Assembly: GCA_002315975.1 (NCBI GenBank)
Contig: DCIK01000020.1
Coordinates: forward strand, 1-64,000
From: Clostridiales bacterium UBA1728
GTDB taxonomy: Bacteria > Bacillota > Clostridia > Oscillospirales > Oscillospiraceae
Direction of reading: 5' to 3'
Length of the DNA stretch: 64,000 nt
The notes under the pieces: model-generated
Databases searched by the model: none
Told to the model about the DNA's origin: nothing
What the model saw: only the letters and a program-made list of their open reading frames with translations
Position numbers and translations under genes: made by a program
In this document: piece by piece, positions 51,282-60,703 of the stretch
Layout: every line of letters starts with the position of its first letter
How positions within the stretch are numbered: position 1 is the stretch's first letter

Positions 51282-52289
51282 TTACACTTCCAGACTCAGA
51301 TTGGCGAAGGCGTTCAGCTCGGTGCCGGCAGTGTGTCCGGCGAGATATTCGTAGTAGCCCTGGGCACCGATCATGGCGGCGTTGTCACCGCAGAGCTTCA
51401 GCGGGGGAATATAGAGCCTGTCGCCGCTCTTTTCACAGGCTGCGGCGAAGTCGCTGCGGATGCGGGAGTTGGCGGCCACGCCGCCGGCCACGCAGACCTT
51501 CCCGTAGCCCAGCTTCCTGGCCGCCTGCATGGTGCGGGGCACCAGCGCATAGGAGACGGCGCGGCAGAGGGAGGCGGCCAGACCCGCCCTGTCCAGCTCC
51601 TCGCCGGTCTGCTCGCTGTGGTGGGCCAGATTGATTACGGCGGTTTTCAGACCGGAAAAGCTCATGTCGTAGGGGTTTTCGCCCACATAGGGCTTGGGCA
51701 GCGGGTAGCGCCGGTCGTCGCCCTGCTTGCTCAGGGCATCAATGGGTGCGCCGCCGGGGTAGGGGAGACCCAGCACCCGGGCGGTTTTGTCAAAGCACTC
51801 GCCGGCGGCATCGTCCCGGGTCTGACCGAGAATTTTCATCTCCGTGTAGGAGCGCACATCCACCAGAAGGGTGTTGCCGCCGGAGATGGCAAGGCAGAGG
51901 AAGGGCGGCTCCAGCTCCGGGAAGGCCAGATAGTTGGCGGCGATGTGACCCCGGGTGTGGTGCACGGGAATCAGGGGAACGCCCAGACTCATGGCCACGC
52001 TCTTGGCAAAGTTCACCCCCACCAGCACCGCACCGATGAGACCGGGTGCATAGCTGACCGCCACCGCGTCAATGTCGCTGCGGGTGAGCCCGGTGACGCT
52101 CAGCGCCCGGTCGGCAAGCTGAGAGATGACCTCCACATGGCTGCGGGAGGCAATTTCGGGCACCACGCCGCCGTAAATGGCGTGCAGATCGGCCTGAGAG
52201 AAAATCTGATCGGTGAGTACCCGCCGTCCGTCCTCGGTAATGGCCACGGCTGTCTCGTCGCAGGTGGACTCCACGGAAAGAATAAGCAT
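51282..52289 (-). CDS. tsaD: tRNA N6-threonylcarbamoyladenosine transferase TsaD
   Basis: TsaD (335 residues) catalyses the last step of t6A formation at tRNA position 37. LILSVESTCDETAVAITEDG, the metal ligands in PVHHTRGHIAANYL, and AISGGNTLL are conserved. The start at 52289 follows AAGGAG; the longer frame to 52451 runs through a family C repeat. It is followed closely by radC. rimI is upstream on the same strand, but tsaB and tsaE are not adjacent. Confidence 0.96.
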   Translation of the reverse strand: MLILSVESTCDETAVAITEDGRRVLTDQIFSQADLHAIYGGVVPEIASRSHVEVISQLADRALSVTGLTRSDIDAVAVSYAPGLIGAVLVGVNFAKSVAMSLGVPLIPVHHTRGHIAANYLAFPELEPPFLCLAISGGNTLLVDVRSYTEMKILGQTRDDAAGECFDKTARVLGLPYPGGAPIDALSKQGDDRRYPLPKPYVGENPYDMSFSGLKTAVINLAHHSEQTGEELDRAGLAASLCRAVSYALVPRTMQAARKLGYGKVCVAGGVAANSRIRSDFAAACEKSGDRLYIPPLKLCGDNAAMIGAQGYYEYLAGHTAGTELNAFANLSLEV

Positions 52290-52309
52290 GATGGTTTGCG
52301 GCTCCTTTA

Positions 52310-52492
52310 TGAAATGGCTTCCCCTCTGGGGAAGCTGTCTCGCGCAGCGAGACTGAAGAGGTCGGCTTCCCCTCTGGGGAAGCTGTCGGCGAAGCCGATT
52401 GATGAGGGAAAAACTGCGTATTTCGGAACTTTGCGGTAGGCGGTGCCTCATCCACCGCTGCGCGGTCCCCCTTCCCCGGAGGGGAAGGCTCG
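52310..52492. repeat. Family C element (C4) with a tandem stem
   Basis: The GGCTTCCCCTC-GGGGAAGCTGTC unit occurs twice in tandem (52316 and 52363 onward), each followed by a short hairpin. The element closes with CCGCTGCGCGG and CTTCCCC/GGGGAAG. It occupies the rimI-tsaD gap, and no promoter is seen. Confidence 0.7.
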
Positions 52493-52493
52493 A

Positions 52494-52916
52494 TCAGTAT
52501 TCGTACTTCAGCAGCAGTGCGTCCTCTTTGGGCTTTTCGTACATACCCCGGCGGAGGCCTACCTGCTGAAAGCCTTCGCTCTCGTAGAGGGCAATGGCGG
52601 GAGCGTTGGAGGCGCGAACCTCCAGCGTGAGGAAGACCAGCTTCCCTCGGTTCCGCTCCATGAGCGAGCGAAGCAGAGCGCGGCCTATGCCCCGTCCCCG
52701 CTCTCTCTCCCGGACGGCAAGGTTGCCGATGTAGCCCTCGTCCAGCACGATGGCGGCATCGATATAGCCCAGAAGGCTGTCCTCTTCGGCCACGAGGAAG
52801 TTTTCGATTTCTCTCTCAATCTGCGGCTGCAGCCGGGGCAGAGAAAAGCAGGAGCCCTCCAGCGCAGCAATGAAGGGAGCGTCGGCAATGCTTGCGGGAC
52901 GAACGGTGAAAGACAT
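52494..52916 (-). CDS. rimI: Ribosomal protein S18-alanine N-acetyltransferase-like (RimI)
   Basis: A 140-residue GNAT protein of the RimI type. IGNLAVRERERGRGIGRALL is the acetyl-CoA motif, and the C-terminal NAPAIALYESEGFQQVGLRR is typical of RimI including the Tyr. Its place upstream of tsaD on the same strand matches the usual tsa-rimI neighbourhood, supporting the assignment. The start at 52916 follows GGAGG and the gene has its own promoter. Confidence 0.88.
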   Translation of the reverse strand: MSFTVRPASIADAPFIAALEGSCFSLPRLQPQIEREIENFLVAEEDSLLGYIDAAIVLDEGYIGNLAVRERERGRGIGRALLRSLMERNRGKLVFLTLEVRASNAPAIALYESEGFQQVGLRRGMYEKPKEDALLLKYEY

Positions 52917-52940
52917 GGCAATATCCTCCGATAATAGTAC

Positions 52941-52969
52941 ATTATCCCACAAGCGTCGGCAATTGGCAA
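52941..52969 (-). promoter_or_regulatory. Promoter of rimI
   Basis: Minus-strand TTGCCA (52964-52969) and GATAAT (52941-52946), spacer 17 bases. It is back to back with the toxin-antitoxin promoter. Confidence 0.7.
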
Positions 52970-52991
52970 GGGTAAGAATAGAGTTTTTCTC

Positions 52992-53020
52992 TTGCACTCG
53001 TGGCAATAATGTGATACAAT
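52992..53020 (+). promoter_or_regulatory. Promoter of the toxin-antitoxin operon
   Basis: TTGCAC and TACAAT separated by 17 bases, 29 bases before the antitoxin ATG. Confidence 0.65.
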
Positions 53021-53049
53021 ATGACTACCAACAGGAAAGGAGAGAGCTT

Positions 53050-53346
53050 ATGTTTGATACCATGTCCATACGCCCCTCAAAGGATCTGCGCAATCATTAC
53101 GCCCTGATCTCCGAGCTTTGCCGTCAGAATCCCGTTGCAATCACGGTGAACGGACGGGAGGATACGGTGGTTCTGTCTCATGAGGCGTATATGGAGCAGC
53201 AGAGGCATATCGCCGAGCTGGAGGCGAAGCTGGCGCTGTACGCGCATCTGGCTGAAGCGGAGGACGATATCAGGTTAGGGCGTGTGCAGAATGCGGAAGA
53301 CGCCTTCAATGAGATTCTCAGCGAGCTCGACACGCTCAGGCCATGA
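53050..53346 (+). CDS. Type II antitoxin, Phd/YefM family
   Basis: A 98-residue Phd/YefM-like protein. The N-terminal MSIRPSKDLRNHYALISELC and the PVAITVNGREDTVVLSHEAY stretch are the DNA-binding fold, and the C-terminal helix should neutralise the toxin. AAAGGAGAG precedes the ATG. It overlaps the toxin start by four bases (ATGA). Autorepression of the upstream promoter is expected for the family. Confidence 0.9.
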   Translation: MFDTMSIRPSKDLRNHYALISELCRQNPVAITVNGREDTVVLSHEAYMEQQRHIAELEAKLALYAHLAEAEDDIRLGRVQNAEDAFNEILSELDTLRP

Positions 53347-53666
53347 AATATACCGTCAGCATAACGGAGAGCGCCAAGCGCGATCTGAAAGAAATCGCTG
53401 CGTATATCCTATCCTGGTCAAAGGAGAAGGGACTTGCAGAAAGAACCATCCGAGAGCTGCAGGCGGCCTGTCTTTCGCTGGAGGAGTTCCCGAACAGGGG
53501 AGCGCTGCCCCGGGAGAGAATGCTTCGCACCGCGGGCTATCGTTTTCTGACGCAGGGCGACTATCTCATCTTCTACAAGGTGGAGGAGGCCGCAAAAACC
53601 GTTTTGATTATGGCTGTTCTGAACGGGAGACGGGATTATATGCGTTTTATAAAGCAGCTGCTCTGA
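53343..53666 (+). CDS. Type II toxin, RelE/ParE family
   Basis: A 107-residue RelE/ParE-superfamily protein. KYTVSITESAKRDLKEIAAY at the start and GDYLIFYKVEEAAKTVLIM with the terminal LNGRRDYMRFI match ParE-like toxins more than ribosome-dependent RelE. The target (gyrase or mRNA) is therefore uncertain. The frame is intact and coupled to the antitoxin. Confidence 0.9.
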   Translation: MKYTVSITESAKRDLKEIAAYILSWSKEKGLAERTIRELQAACLSLEEFPNRGALPRERMLRTAGYRFLTQGDYLIFYKVEEAAKTVLIMAVLNGRRDYMRFIKQLL

Positions 53667-53675
53667 AAAAACCGG

Positions 53676-53707
53676 GGCTGCCGCAGGATATGCGGCAGCC
53701 TCTTTTT
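53676..53707 (+). terminator. Terminator of the toxin-antitoxin operon
   Basis: GGCTGCCGCA and TGCGGCAGCC with a GGATA loop are followed by TCTTTTT. polA ends right beside it on the other strand. Confidence 0.85.
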
Positions 53708-53708
53708 G

Positions 53709-56345
53709 TCAGTGTGCATCCGCCCAGCTCGCGCCGGAGCCGGCCTCGGCCTTCAGGGGGACGGAATAGTGCACGGCGTTCTGCATCTCCTCGGAGAGCA
53801 GCGCCTTGACGGCTTCACATTCCGCCTCGGGACATTCCACGATCAGCTCGTCATGCACCTGCAGAATGAGCCTTGCGCGAAGTCCCTCCTGCTCCAGTCG
53901 GCGGAATACCCGCACCATGGCCAGCTTGATAATGTCGGCGGCGGTGCCCTGAATGGGCATATTCAGCGCCACTCTCTCGCCGAAGGAGCGGGTGGGGAAG
54001 TCGGAGGCCTTCAGCTCCGGCAGATAGCGGCGGCGGTGGAAGAGCGTTTCCACATAGCCCCGGCTCCTGCCCTGCTCCACAATGTCCTTCTGGTACTGCG
54101 CCACGCCGGAAAAGCGGCGGAGATAGGCGTCCATGTAGCTTTTGGCCTCGTTGACGAACACGCCCAGATCCTGCGAAAGACTGTAGGCGCTGATACCGTA
54201 GACAATGCCGAAGTTCACGGCCTTGGCTCTGTGCCGTTCTTCGGCCGTCACCCTCTCCAGCGGAATTCCGAACACCTGCGAGGCGGTGACGGCGTGGACA
54301 TCCTCCCCGGAGAGGAAGGCGGCGGTCATGTTCGCATCGCCGCTGATGTGGGCCAGCAGCCGCAGCTCAATCTGGGAGTAGTCCGCATCCACAAGGGTGC
54401 AGCCCTCACCGGCAATGAACATTTTCCGCAGCAGCGCCCCGCTCTCCTTGCGGACGGGGATGTTCTGCAAATTCGGCTCCACGGAGCTGAGCCGTCCCGT
54501 GGCGGTGACGGTCATCTGGAAGGAGCTGTGGATGCGTCCGTCAGGGCCGATGACCTTCAGAAGTCCGTCGGCATAGGTGGATTTGAGCTTGCTCAGCTCC
54601 CGGTACTGCAGAATATAGCTGACGATGGGGTACTCGTAGCGGAGCTTTTCAAGAATATCCGCGGCGGTGCTCCAGCCGGTTTTGGTCTTTTTGCCGCCGG
54701 GAAGCTTCAGCTTGTTGAACAGAATCTCGCCCAGCTGCTTGGGGGAGTTGATGTTGAACTCCTCTCCGGCGTAGTCCCACACGGTCTGCTGGGCCTCGGC
54801 GATGCCCGCGTTCAGACTCTCGCCGTACTGCTTCAGCGCCTCCCTGTCCACCGGGAAGCCCCGGTATTCCATATCCGCCAGCACCCGGCAGAGGGGCATT
54901 TCAATGTCGTTGAAAAGGGGCAGCATTTCCTGCGCACGGAGCAGGGGCAGCAGCTTCTCCTCCAGCGCGGCCACAGAGGCGGCGCGGCTGAGAAGCTCGG
55001 AGATGCGGATAGCCTCGTTCTCGCTCTTGTCGCCCTCGTCAAAGAGACTGCTTTGCGTGGGAGCAGTCTCGGCGGTAAAGGGGGAAAAGCCGCAGTATTT
55101 CATGGTCAGGCGGCTGAGCTCGTAGCTGCCGGCGGTGGCATCTAAAAGATAGGCGCAGAGGGCGGAGTCGAAGACAAAGTCGCCGGGGGTCAGTCCCCGC
55201 TCATAGAGAGCGCGGAGCAGCGCCTTGCAGTTGTGTCCGGCGCGACTGCCCTCGCCCTCGAAGAGCAGGCGCAGGGCGGCGGTGTAGTCGTCTTCATAGA
55301 CATCCTCCCGGAGATAGCAGCCCGTGTCCCCACTCTGGAACACCAGCTCGCTCAGTGAGCCTTCCCACCAGAAATAAAGCTCCTCGCCCCGCGCTAAAAT
55401 TTCCCGGAGCCGGGCTTCGCTGCGGAGGATCACGCTCTCGCATTCGCCGGTAAAGGTTTCCTGCGCCTTCACCTCCGCGGAGGGCAGAAGCTGCCATTTG
55501 TCGATGAACTTCTGGAAGCCCAGCCGACGGAAGAGCTCATAGATCGCGCCCTCTCTGGGCATATGCCACGGCTCTGCGCGAAAGTCGATGGGGGCGTTGC
55601 GGGCAATGGTGGCAAGGCCGTAGGTCATTTCCGCGCTGGCTTTCCCGGCCTCTAATCTGGTGCGGACACCCTTCTTGATGGCGGGGTCGTCCAGATTTTC
55701 GTAGACGGCGGTCAGGGAGCCGAAGCGCTGCATCAGCTCCATGGCGGTCTTCTCGCCCACCCCGGGCACGCCGGGGAGATTGTCGGAGCTGTCGCCCATG
55801 AGCGCCTTGAGGTCGATCATGCCGGGAGCGTCAAAGCCGTACTCGGCGCGGAAACGCTCGGCGGTATAGTCGATGGTTTCGGTAACGCCCTTGGCGGTCT
55901 TCACGTGGAGCACCCGTACGCCCTCGCCGATGAGCTGCAGAGCGTCCTTGTCGCCGCTGACCACCACGCACTCGTTGCCCCTGCGGGACTCGTTGAGACT
56001 CACGGTGCCCAGAATGTCGTCAGCCTCCCAGCCCTCCAGCTCCAGCCGGGGAATGGCCATGGCATCCAGCACCTCCTTCAAGAGAGGCAGTTGTACGCGC
56101 AGCTCCTCGGGCATGGGTCGCCGTCCTGCCTTGTACTCGGCGTACTGCAGATGCCGGAAGGTGGGGGCGTGGACATCAAAGCTCACGCAGATGCTCTCGG
56201 GGCTTTCGCTGTCCAGAAGCCGCTGGAGGATGGCCAGAAAGCCGTATACGGCGTTGGTGGGCGTCCCGTCGGGGGCGTTGAGCATTTTGATGCCGTAGAA
56301 GGCCCGGTTAATCAGGCTGTTGCCGTCAAGAATGAGTAGTTTCAT
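53709..56345 (-). CDS. polA: DNA polymerase I
   Basis: An 878-residue Pol I for Okazaki-fragment maturation and repair. Order: 5'-3' exonuclease (1-290, LLILDGNSLINRAFYG and GDSSDNLPGVPGVGEKTA), a degenerate 3'-5' exonuclease region (about 300-470), and the polymerase with DYSQIELRLLAHISGD and the C-terminal ILQVHDELIVE. In the middle domain the usual first D-x-E pair is missing (YFWWEGS), so proofreading is probably lost, as in many Gram-positives. The start at 56345 follows GGAGG; the longer frame reads through a repeat. Confidence 0.96.
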   Translation of the reverse strand: MKLLILDGNSLINRAFYGIKMLNAPDGTPTNAVYGFLAILQRLLDSESPESICVSFDVHAPTFRHLQYAEYKAGRRPMPEELRVQLPLLKEVLDAMAIPRLELEGWEADDILGTVSLNESRRGNECVVVSGDKDALQLIGEGVRVLHVKTAKGVTETIDYTAERFRAEYGFDAPGMIDLKALMGDSSDNLPGVPGVGEKTAMELMQRFGSLTAVYENLDDPAIKKGVRTRLEAGKASAEMTYGLATIARNAPIDFRAEPWHMPREGAIYELFRRLGFQKFIDKWQLLPSAEVKAQETFTGECESVILRSEARLREILARGEELYFWWEGSLSELVFQSGDTGCYLREDVYEDDYTAALRLLFEGEGSRAGHNCKALLRALYERGLTPGDFVFDSALCAYLLDATAGSYELSRLTMKYCGFSPFTAETAPTQSSLFDEGDKSENEAIRISELLSRAASVAALEEKLLPLLRAQEMLPLFNDIEMPLCRVLADMEYRGFPVDREALKQYGESLNAGIAEAQQTVWDYAGEEFNINSPKQLGEILFNKLKLPGGKKTKTGWSTAADILEKLRYEYPIVSYILQYRELSKLKSTYADGLLKVIGPDGRIHSSFQMTVTATGRLSSVEPNLQNIPVRKESGALLRKMFIAGEGCTLVDADYSQIELRLLAHISGDANMTAAFLSGEDVHAVTASQVFGIPLERVTAEERHRAKAVNFGIVYGISAYSLSQDLGVFVNEAKSYMDAYLRRFSGVAQYQKDIVEQGRSRGYVETLFHRRRYLPELKASDFPTRSFGERVALNMPIQGTAADIIKLAMVRVFRRLEQEGLRARLILQVHDELIVECPEAECEAVKALLSEEMQNAVHYSVPLKAEAGSGASWADAH

Positions 56346-56373
56346 GGGTGGTGTTCCTCCGTGTGAGCATTCT

Positions 56374-56572
56374 TGGCTCCCCTGAAAGGGGAGCTGTCGC
56401 GAAGCGACTGAGGGGTTCTGCGGGACATTCTGCCCGTCGGAAGACCCCTCCACCGCTGCGCGGTCCCCCTCCCCTTTCAGGGGAGGCAAGGGAAAAAGCA
56501 AGCGAATCCCTTCCCCTTTCAGGGGAGGCAAGGGAAAAAAGCAAGCGAATCCCCTCCCCTTTCAGGGGAGAC
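56374..56572. repeat. Family C element (C5) with 42-43 bp tandem repeats
   Basis: A GGCTCCCC/GGGGAGCTGTC hairpin, GCGAAGCG, ACCGC/GCGGT and then three copies of CCCCTTTCAGGGGAG at 56471, 56513 and 56556, spaced by GCAAGGGAAAAAGCAAGCGA-type linkers. It lies between the uvrB stop and the polA start. Confidence 0.8.
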
Positions 56573-56575
56573 TTT

Positions 56576-58534
56576 TTATTTTCCGCCTCTGAGTTCTATC
56601 AATCTGTCTCGCAGCACGGCGGCGTATTCGTACTCCAGCATTCTGGCGGCCTTCTTCATTTCCTTTTCCACCCGCTCGATTTCGGCTTTGCGTTCCTTTT
56701 CGGTCATCTTCACGCCGCCCTTTTTCTGCACGGCGGGGCCGGAAATCTCCAGCAGCTCCCGGACGGACTTCCGGATGGTCCGGGGCACGATGCCGTGCTC
56801 GGTGTTGAAGCGTGTCTGAATTTCCCGGCGGCGCTCGGTCTCTTCGATGGCGGAGCGCATGGCGGCGGTGATGCTGTCGGCGTACATGATCACCCGCCCC
56901 TCGGCGTTTCGGGCGGCGCGGCCTATGGTCTGGATGAGGGAGGTCTCGCTGCGGAGGAAGCCCTCCTTGTCTGCGTCCAGTATGGCGATCAGACTCACCT
57001 CCGGCAGGTCAAGACCCTCGCGCAGCAGGTTGATGCCCACCAGCACGTCAAACTCACCCAGACGCAGGTCGCGGATGATCTCCATACGCTCGATGGTGCC
57101 CACATCCGCGTGCATATAGCGGGTTTTGATGCCGTTGCCCATGAGATAGTTGGTCAGATCCTCGGCCATGCGCTTGGTGAGGGTGGTCACCAGCGTGCGC
57201 TCATGGCGCTCGATGCGCGTGTGAATCTCGCCCATGAGGTCGTCAATTTGCCCCTCTACGGGACGCACATCAATCTGCGGGTCGGTGAGGCCGGTGGGAC
57301 GGATAATCTGCTCGGCAATCTGTCCGCTGCGGGAGCGCTCATAGTCCCCGGGGGTGGCGGACACATAGACGACCTGATTGATGCGCTCTTCAAACTCCTC
57401 GAATTTCAGGGGACGGTTGTCGAAGGAGGAGGGCAGACGGAAGCCGTAGTTGACCAGCGTCTCCTTTCTGGCCCTGTCGCCCCGGTACATGGCGCGTACC
57501 TGGGGCAATGTCACATGGCTCTCGTCCACGAAGAGGATAAAGTCCTTGGGGAAGTAGTCTAAAAGGCTCATGGGTGCGCTGCCGGGGGCACGCTCGGAGA
57601 TGATGCGGGAGTAGTTCTCGATGCCGGAGCAGTAGCCCAGCTCCTGAATCATCTCAATGTCGTAGTTCACCCGCTGCTCAATGCGCTGGGCCTCGATGAG
57701 CTTGTCGTTTTCCTTGAAGTAGGCCACCTGCGCGTCCCGCTCCCTGCGGATCTCCTGCACGGCGCGGACCAGCTTGTCGTGACTGGTGACATAGTGGGAG
57801 GCGGGGTAGATGACCGTGTGGGTCAGCACCCGCTCGGCCACGCCGGTGATGGGGTTGATCTCGCTGATGCGCTCAATCTCGTCACCGAAATACTCGATGC
57901 GGATGGCTCTGTCCTTCCAGTAGGCGGGGTAGATTTCTATGGTGTCGCCCCGAACCCGGAACATATTGCGCTCGAAGGCAATGTCGTTGCGCTCGTAGCG
58001 ATCCTCGATGAGCCGGTACATGAGCTGCTCCATGGGCAGCTCGCTGCCCGGACGGATGGAGATGGCCATGCGGGCAAAATCCTCGGGCTCGCCCAGGCCG
58101 TAGATGCAGCTCACCGAGGCCACCACGATCACGTCCCGGCGCTCTAAGAGGGAGAAGGTGGCGCTGAGCCGCAGCCGGTCAATCTCCTCGTTGGTGGTGG
58201 CGTCCTTCTCGATATAGGTGTCGGTGGAGGGCACATAGGCCTCCGGCTGGTAGTAGTCGTAGTAGGAGACGAAGTATTCCACGGCGTTGTCCGGGAAAAA
58301 CTCCTTGAACTCGCTGCAAAGCTGGGCAGCGAGGGTTTTGTTGTGAGCCAGCACCAGCGTGGGGCGCTGGATGCGCTCAATGATCTTGGCCATGGTGTAG
58401 GTCTTGCCGGAGCCGGTCACACCCAGGAGCGTCTGCTCGCTGAGTCCCAGCTCCAGCCCCTGCGCCAGCTTTTCAATGGCCTGGGGCTGATCGCCCGCAG
58501 GCTCGTATTCACTTACCACGCGAAATGCAGGCAT
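56576..58534 (-). CDS. uvrB: Excinuclease ABC subunit B
   Basis: UvrB (652 residues) verifies damage in nucleotide excision repair. The Walker [15 protein letters not shown] is at residues 39-52, the beta-hairpin [20 protein letters not shown] near 92, helicase motifs follow, and the C-terminal UVR coiled coil ([20 protein letters not shown]) contacts UvrC. AAAGGAA precedes the ATG, and the DUF2974 gene ends two bases upstream, so both are one transcript. Confidence 0.97.
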   Translation of the reverse strand: MPAFRVVSEYEPAGDQPQAIEKLAQGLELGLSEQTLLGVTGSGKTYTMAKIIERIQRPTLVLAHNKTLAAQLCSEFKEFFPDNAVEYFVSYYDYYQPEAYVPSTDTYIEKDATTNEEIDRLRLSATFSLLERRDVIVVASVSCIYGLGEPEDFARMAISIRPGSELPMEQLMYRLIEDRYERNDIAFERNMFRVRGDTIEIYPAYWKDRAIRIEYFGDEIERISEINPITGVAERVLTHTVIYPASHYVTSHDKLVRAVQEIRRERDAQVAYFKENDKLIEAQRIEQRVNYDIEMIQELGYCSGIENYSRIISERAPGSAPMSLLDYFPKDFILFVDESHVTLPQVRAMYRGDRARKETLVNYGFRLPSSFDNRPLKFEEFEERINQVVYVSATPGDYERSRSGQIAEQIIRPTGLTDPQIDVRPVEGQIDDLMGEIHTRIERHERTLVTTLTKRMAEDLTNYLMGNGIKTRYMHADVGTIERMEIIRDLRLGEFDVLVGINLLREGLDLPEVSLIAILDADKEGFLRSETSLIQTIGRAARNAEGRVIMYADSITAAMRSAIEETERRREIQTRFNTEHGIVPRTIRKSVRELLEISGPAVQKKGGVKMTEKERKAEIERVEKEMKKAARMLEYEYAAVLRDRLIELRGGK

Positions 58535-58536
58535 CG

Positions 58537-59709
58537 TTATTCCTTTCCTGTCTCGTCCCGACCCAGCAGACGCTTGCCGAACTCCACCACATCCTCGGCG
58601 TAGTCCTTCACGCTGTCGAGCACGTCCTCGGCCATGTCCTCGGCGTACTCCTTCAAGGCGTTTTCCGCCACCTCGGAGACAAACTCGCTGATAAGGGGGT
58701 TCTTGCGGCTCTCCCGCAGCAGGGCGAGGGTGGAGCGCTTACCCCGATCCAGCAGCTCCGTCAGGGTGCGGGCGCCGGTGCTGCCGAGCAGATCGAAGAA
58801 CGCATCCACAAACTCCCGGCGCTCCTGCTGGTTCTTCCCGGCAATGGCTCGCTCCACGGCCTCGTGGAGGGCATTGCTGGAGCGGGAAAATTCCTTCTCC
58901 CGGACAAAGCGGGTGCCCAGAACCGCCCAGTTAAAGCCGTCGTGGGATTCGGCACCGGCGCGGCTGCTCTTCACGATGGAGGGGTGCCCGGTCTGCTCCA
59001 GCAGTACGCCCACCACGCTGTGCTGGGGGAGGATGGTGTGGAGCCGCGTCTCCATGCGCTCGTAGCCGGGGGTGTGCATGACGCTCTCCCGGAAGCCGGG
59101 GCCGTCGTTGTTGTATACATCTGCAATCCGCGCCTGAATCTCTTCGGGGGCGTTGATGGCGGCGTAAACGGCCAGATTGCCGCCCTTGGAATGGCCGCCT
59201 AAAATGAGCTCGCCCTCCACCTCGGAGGCCACCTTTTGCAGATATTCCAGCGCGTCCTTCTGGGCGGGAACCTGATCCAGCACGGAGAGGAGGAAATCCT
59301 CCTTCCAGCCCATGATGCTGTCGTCGGTGCCCCGGAAGGCAATGTAGCAGCTGCCGTCACAAAGGTGGACGCAAACGGCGGAGAACTGCTCAACGCTGTC
59401 CTCGTCCACGATGTTTACAAAATGACTGAGCTTCACCTGACCGAAGCGGACGGTATCCACGCACTTGCGCAGCAGCGGCAGCACCATGGGCGAGGCCAGC
59501 ACGCCCAGCTTGTCGCCGCGCTCTCCCCAGAGGGAGGTGTAGAAGCTCACAGCGTCCTTCAATGTGATCTCCCGCTCGTTCTCCGGGATGATCAGGGAGA
59601 AATCCGGGGTACCCAGCTGGGAGCAGATATAATTGTCGACTTCGTTGAAAGGGTCGGTGCAGAGACTCAGATCCCCGCGCCAATCCAGATAATCCATAAT
59701 GTTTGCCAT
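58537..59709 (-). CDS. Alpha/beta-hydrolase-like protein, DUF2974 (Mbeg1-like)
   Basis: A 390-residue protein with a lipase-like nucleophile elbow [12 protein letters not shown] near residue 175 and an oxyanion-type [17 protein letters not shown] before it, matching DUF2974. An Asp (YNNDGPGF) and a later His (SHDGFNW) may complete the triad. The C-terminal ~80 residues are helical and acidic, with repeated [16 protein letters not shown] units. No signal peptide is seen, so it is cytosolic. It heads the uvrB operon under its own promoter; the link to repair is unexplained. The ATG at 59709 has AAAGGG. Confidence 0.85.
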   Translation of the reverse strand: MANIMDYLDWRGDLSLCTDPFNEVDNYICSQLGTPDFSLIIPENEREITLKDAVSFYTSLWGERGDKLGVLASPMVLPLLRKCVDTVRFGQVKLSHFVNIVDEDSVEQFSAVCVHLCDGSCYIAFRGTDDSIMGWKEDFLLSVLDQVPAQKDALEYLQKVASEVEGELILGGHSKGGNLAVYAAINAPEEIQARIADVYNNDGPGFRESVMHTPGYERMETRLHTILPQHSVVGVLLEQTGHPSIVKSSRAGAESHDGFNWAVLGTRFVREKEFSRSSNALHEAVERAIAGKNQQERREFVDAFFDLLGSTGARTLTELLDRGKRSTLALLRESRKNPLISEFVSEVAENALKEYAEDMAEDVLDSVKDYAEDVVEFGKRLLGRDETGKE

Positions 59710-59731
59710 ACGATCACCCTTTCTGCGTGGC

Positions 59732-59760
59732 ATTTTACCACTCTTTCCCCCTTCCGTCAA
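59732..59760 (-). promoter_or_regulatory. Promoter of the DUF2974-uvrB operon
   Basis: Minus-strand TTGACG (59755-59760) and TAAAAT (59732-59737) with a 17-base spacer. No LexA-type operator was recognised beside it. Confidence 0.7.
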
Positions 59761-59798
59761 TGAGTCACCGGGGACAGGTTCCTTGACTCACGCTGAGT
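59761..59798. repeat. Degenerate family B half-element (B5)
   Basis: TGAGTC and GACTCA pair around ACCGGGGACAGGTTCCTT, followed by another TGAGTC. The arm resembles the family B arm but the second GGGGAC arm is lost. Confidence 0.5.
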
Positions 59799-59810
59799 CG
59801 CAATCTCCTC

Positions 59811-59840
59811 TTGCCAAAGTCTGCCGAAAGGGCGTATAAT
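59811..59840 (+). promoter_or_regulatory. Promoter of the proC operon
   Basis: TTGCCA and a perfect TATAAT with an 18-base spacer, 30 bases before the proC start. Confidence 0.7.
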
Positions 59841-59870
59841 GAAGAAAAAACGAAAGCGGAGGGTTTGCAC

Positions 59871-60671
59871 ATGGCAAAACTGGGATTTATCGGTACCGGC
59901 AACATGGGCAGCGCGCTGGCCAGAGCGGCGGCCAAGGTGGAGAGCAACGAGCTTCTGCTGGCCAACCGCCATGAGGACAAGGCCATACGCCTGGCCGCAG
60001 AGCTGGGCGGGCGGGTTTGCAGCAATCTGGAGGCCGCCTGCTGCGACTATATCATTCTCGGCGTAAAGCCCCGGGGCATGGGCGAGCTGATTCGCTCTCT
60101 CCGGGAGGTGCTGGAGCAGCGCAAGCGCCGGAAGGATAGCTTCGTCATCGTCAGCATGGCCAATGCCACCAGTATCAAGCAGGTGCAGAACTGGGCCGGC
60201 GACATCTATCCTGTGATCCGCATTATGCCCAATACCCCGGTGGCCATCGGCGAGGGCACCATTCTCTACTGCTGCAGCGATACCGTGACCGAGGCGCAAA
60301 AGCAGGGCTTTCTCTCTGCCATGTCCCGAAGCGGCCTCTTCGTGCCCCTCAGTGAGAGCCTTATCGATGCCGGCGCGGCGGTATCCGGCTGCGGCCCCGC
60401 GTTCATCTGCGCCGTGCTGGAAGCCATGGCCGACGGCGGCGTGGCCTGCGGATTGAGCCGGGAGGACGCTCTGCGTCTCAGCGCCCAGACCATGGCCGGA
60501 ACGGCCAAATACCTGCTGCAGACCGGCAAGCACCCCGGCACCGTCAAGGACGAGGTCTGCTCTCCCGGCGGCAGCACCATTCAGGGTATGCGCCGTCTGG
60601 AGCAGGGAGCCACCCGCGCCGATATTATGGACGCCGTCATCGCGTCCTATGAAAAGAGCTTGGAGCAATAA
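59871..60671 (+). CDS. proC: Pyrroline-5-carboxylate reductase
   Basis: ProC (266 residues) makes proline from pyrroline-5-carboxylate. The N-terminal LGFIGTGNMGSALARAAAK is the NAD(P) site, MPNTPVAIGEG is conserved, and the C-terminal HPGTVKDEVCSPGGSTIQGM is the family signature. GGAGGG lies eight bases before the ATG at 59871. It leads a likely four-gene transcript with the coiled-coil gene, lepB and the M18 peptidase. proA and proB are not nearby. Confidence 0.96.
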   Translation: MAKLGFIGTGNMGSALARAAAKVESNELLLANRHEDKAIRLAAELGGRVCSNLEAACCDYIILGVKPRGMGELIRSLREVLEQRKRRKDSFVIVSMANATSIKQVQNWAGDIYPVIRIMPNTPVAIGEGTILYCCSDTVTEAQKQGFLSAMSRSGLFVPLSESLIDAGAAVSGCGPAFICAVLEAMADGGVACGLSREDALRLSAQTMAGTAKYLLQTGKHPGTVKDEVCSPGGSTIQGMRRLEQGATRADIMDAVIASYEKSLEQ

Positions 60672-60703
60672 GCAAACGAAACAACCCAGGGGAGGAACAC
60701 AAC

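Noticed and set aside
53300..53680. Frameshift in the toxin gene
   Set aside because: The four-base ATGA overlap explains the frame change; both genes are intact and of normal length.
56471..56570. Possible CRISPR array because of regularly spaced repeats
   Set aside because: Only three palindromes with nearly identical linkers; spacers are not unique and no cas genes are present. It is a tandem repeat inside a family C element.
59700..59870. LexA/SOS operator in front of the DUF2974-uvrB operon
   Set aside because: No Firmicutes-type GAACN4GTTC dyad is present; the dyads found belong to the family B remnant.
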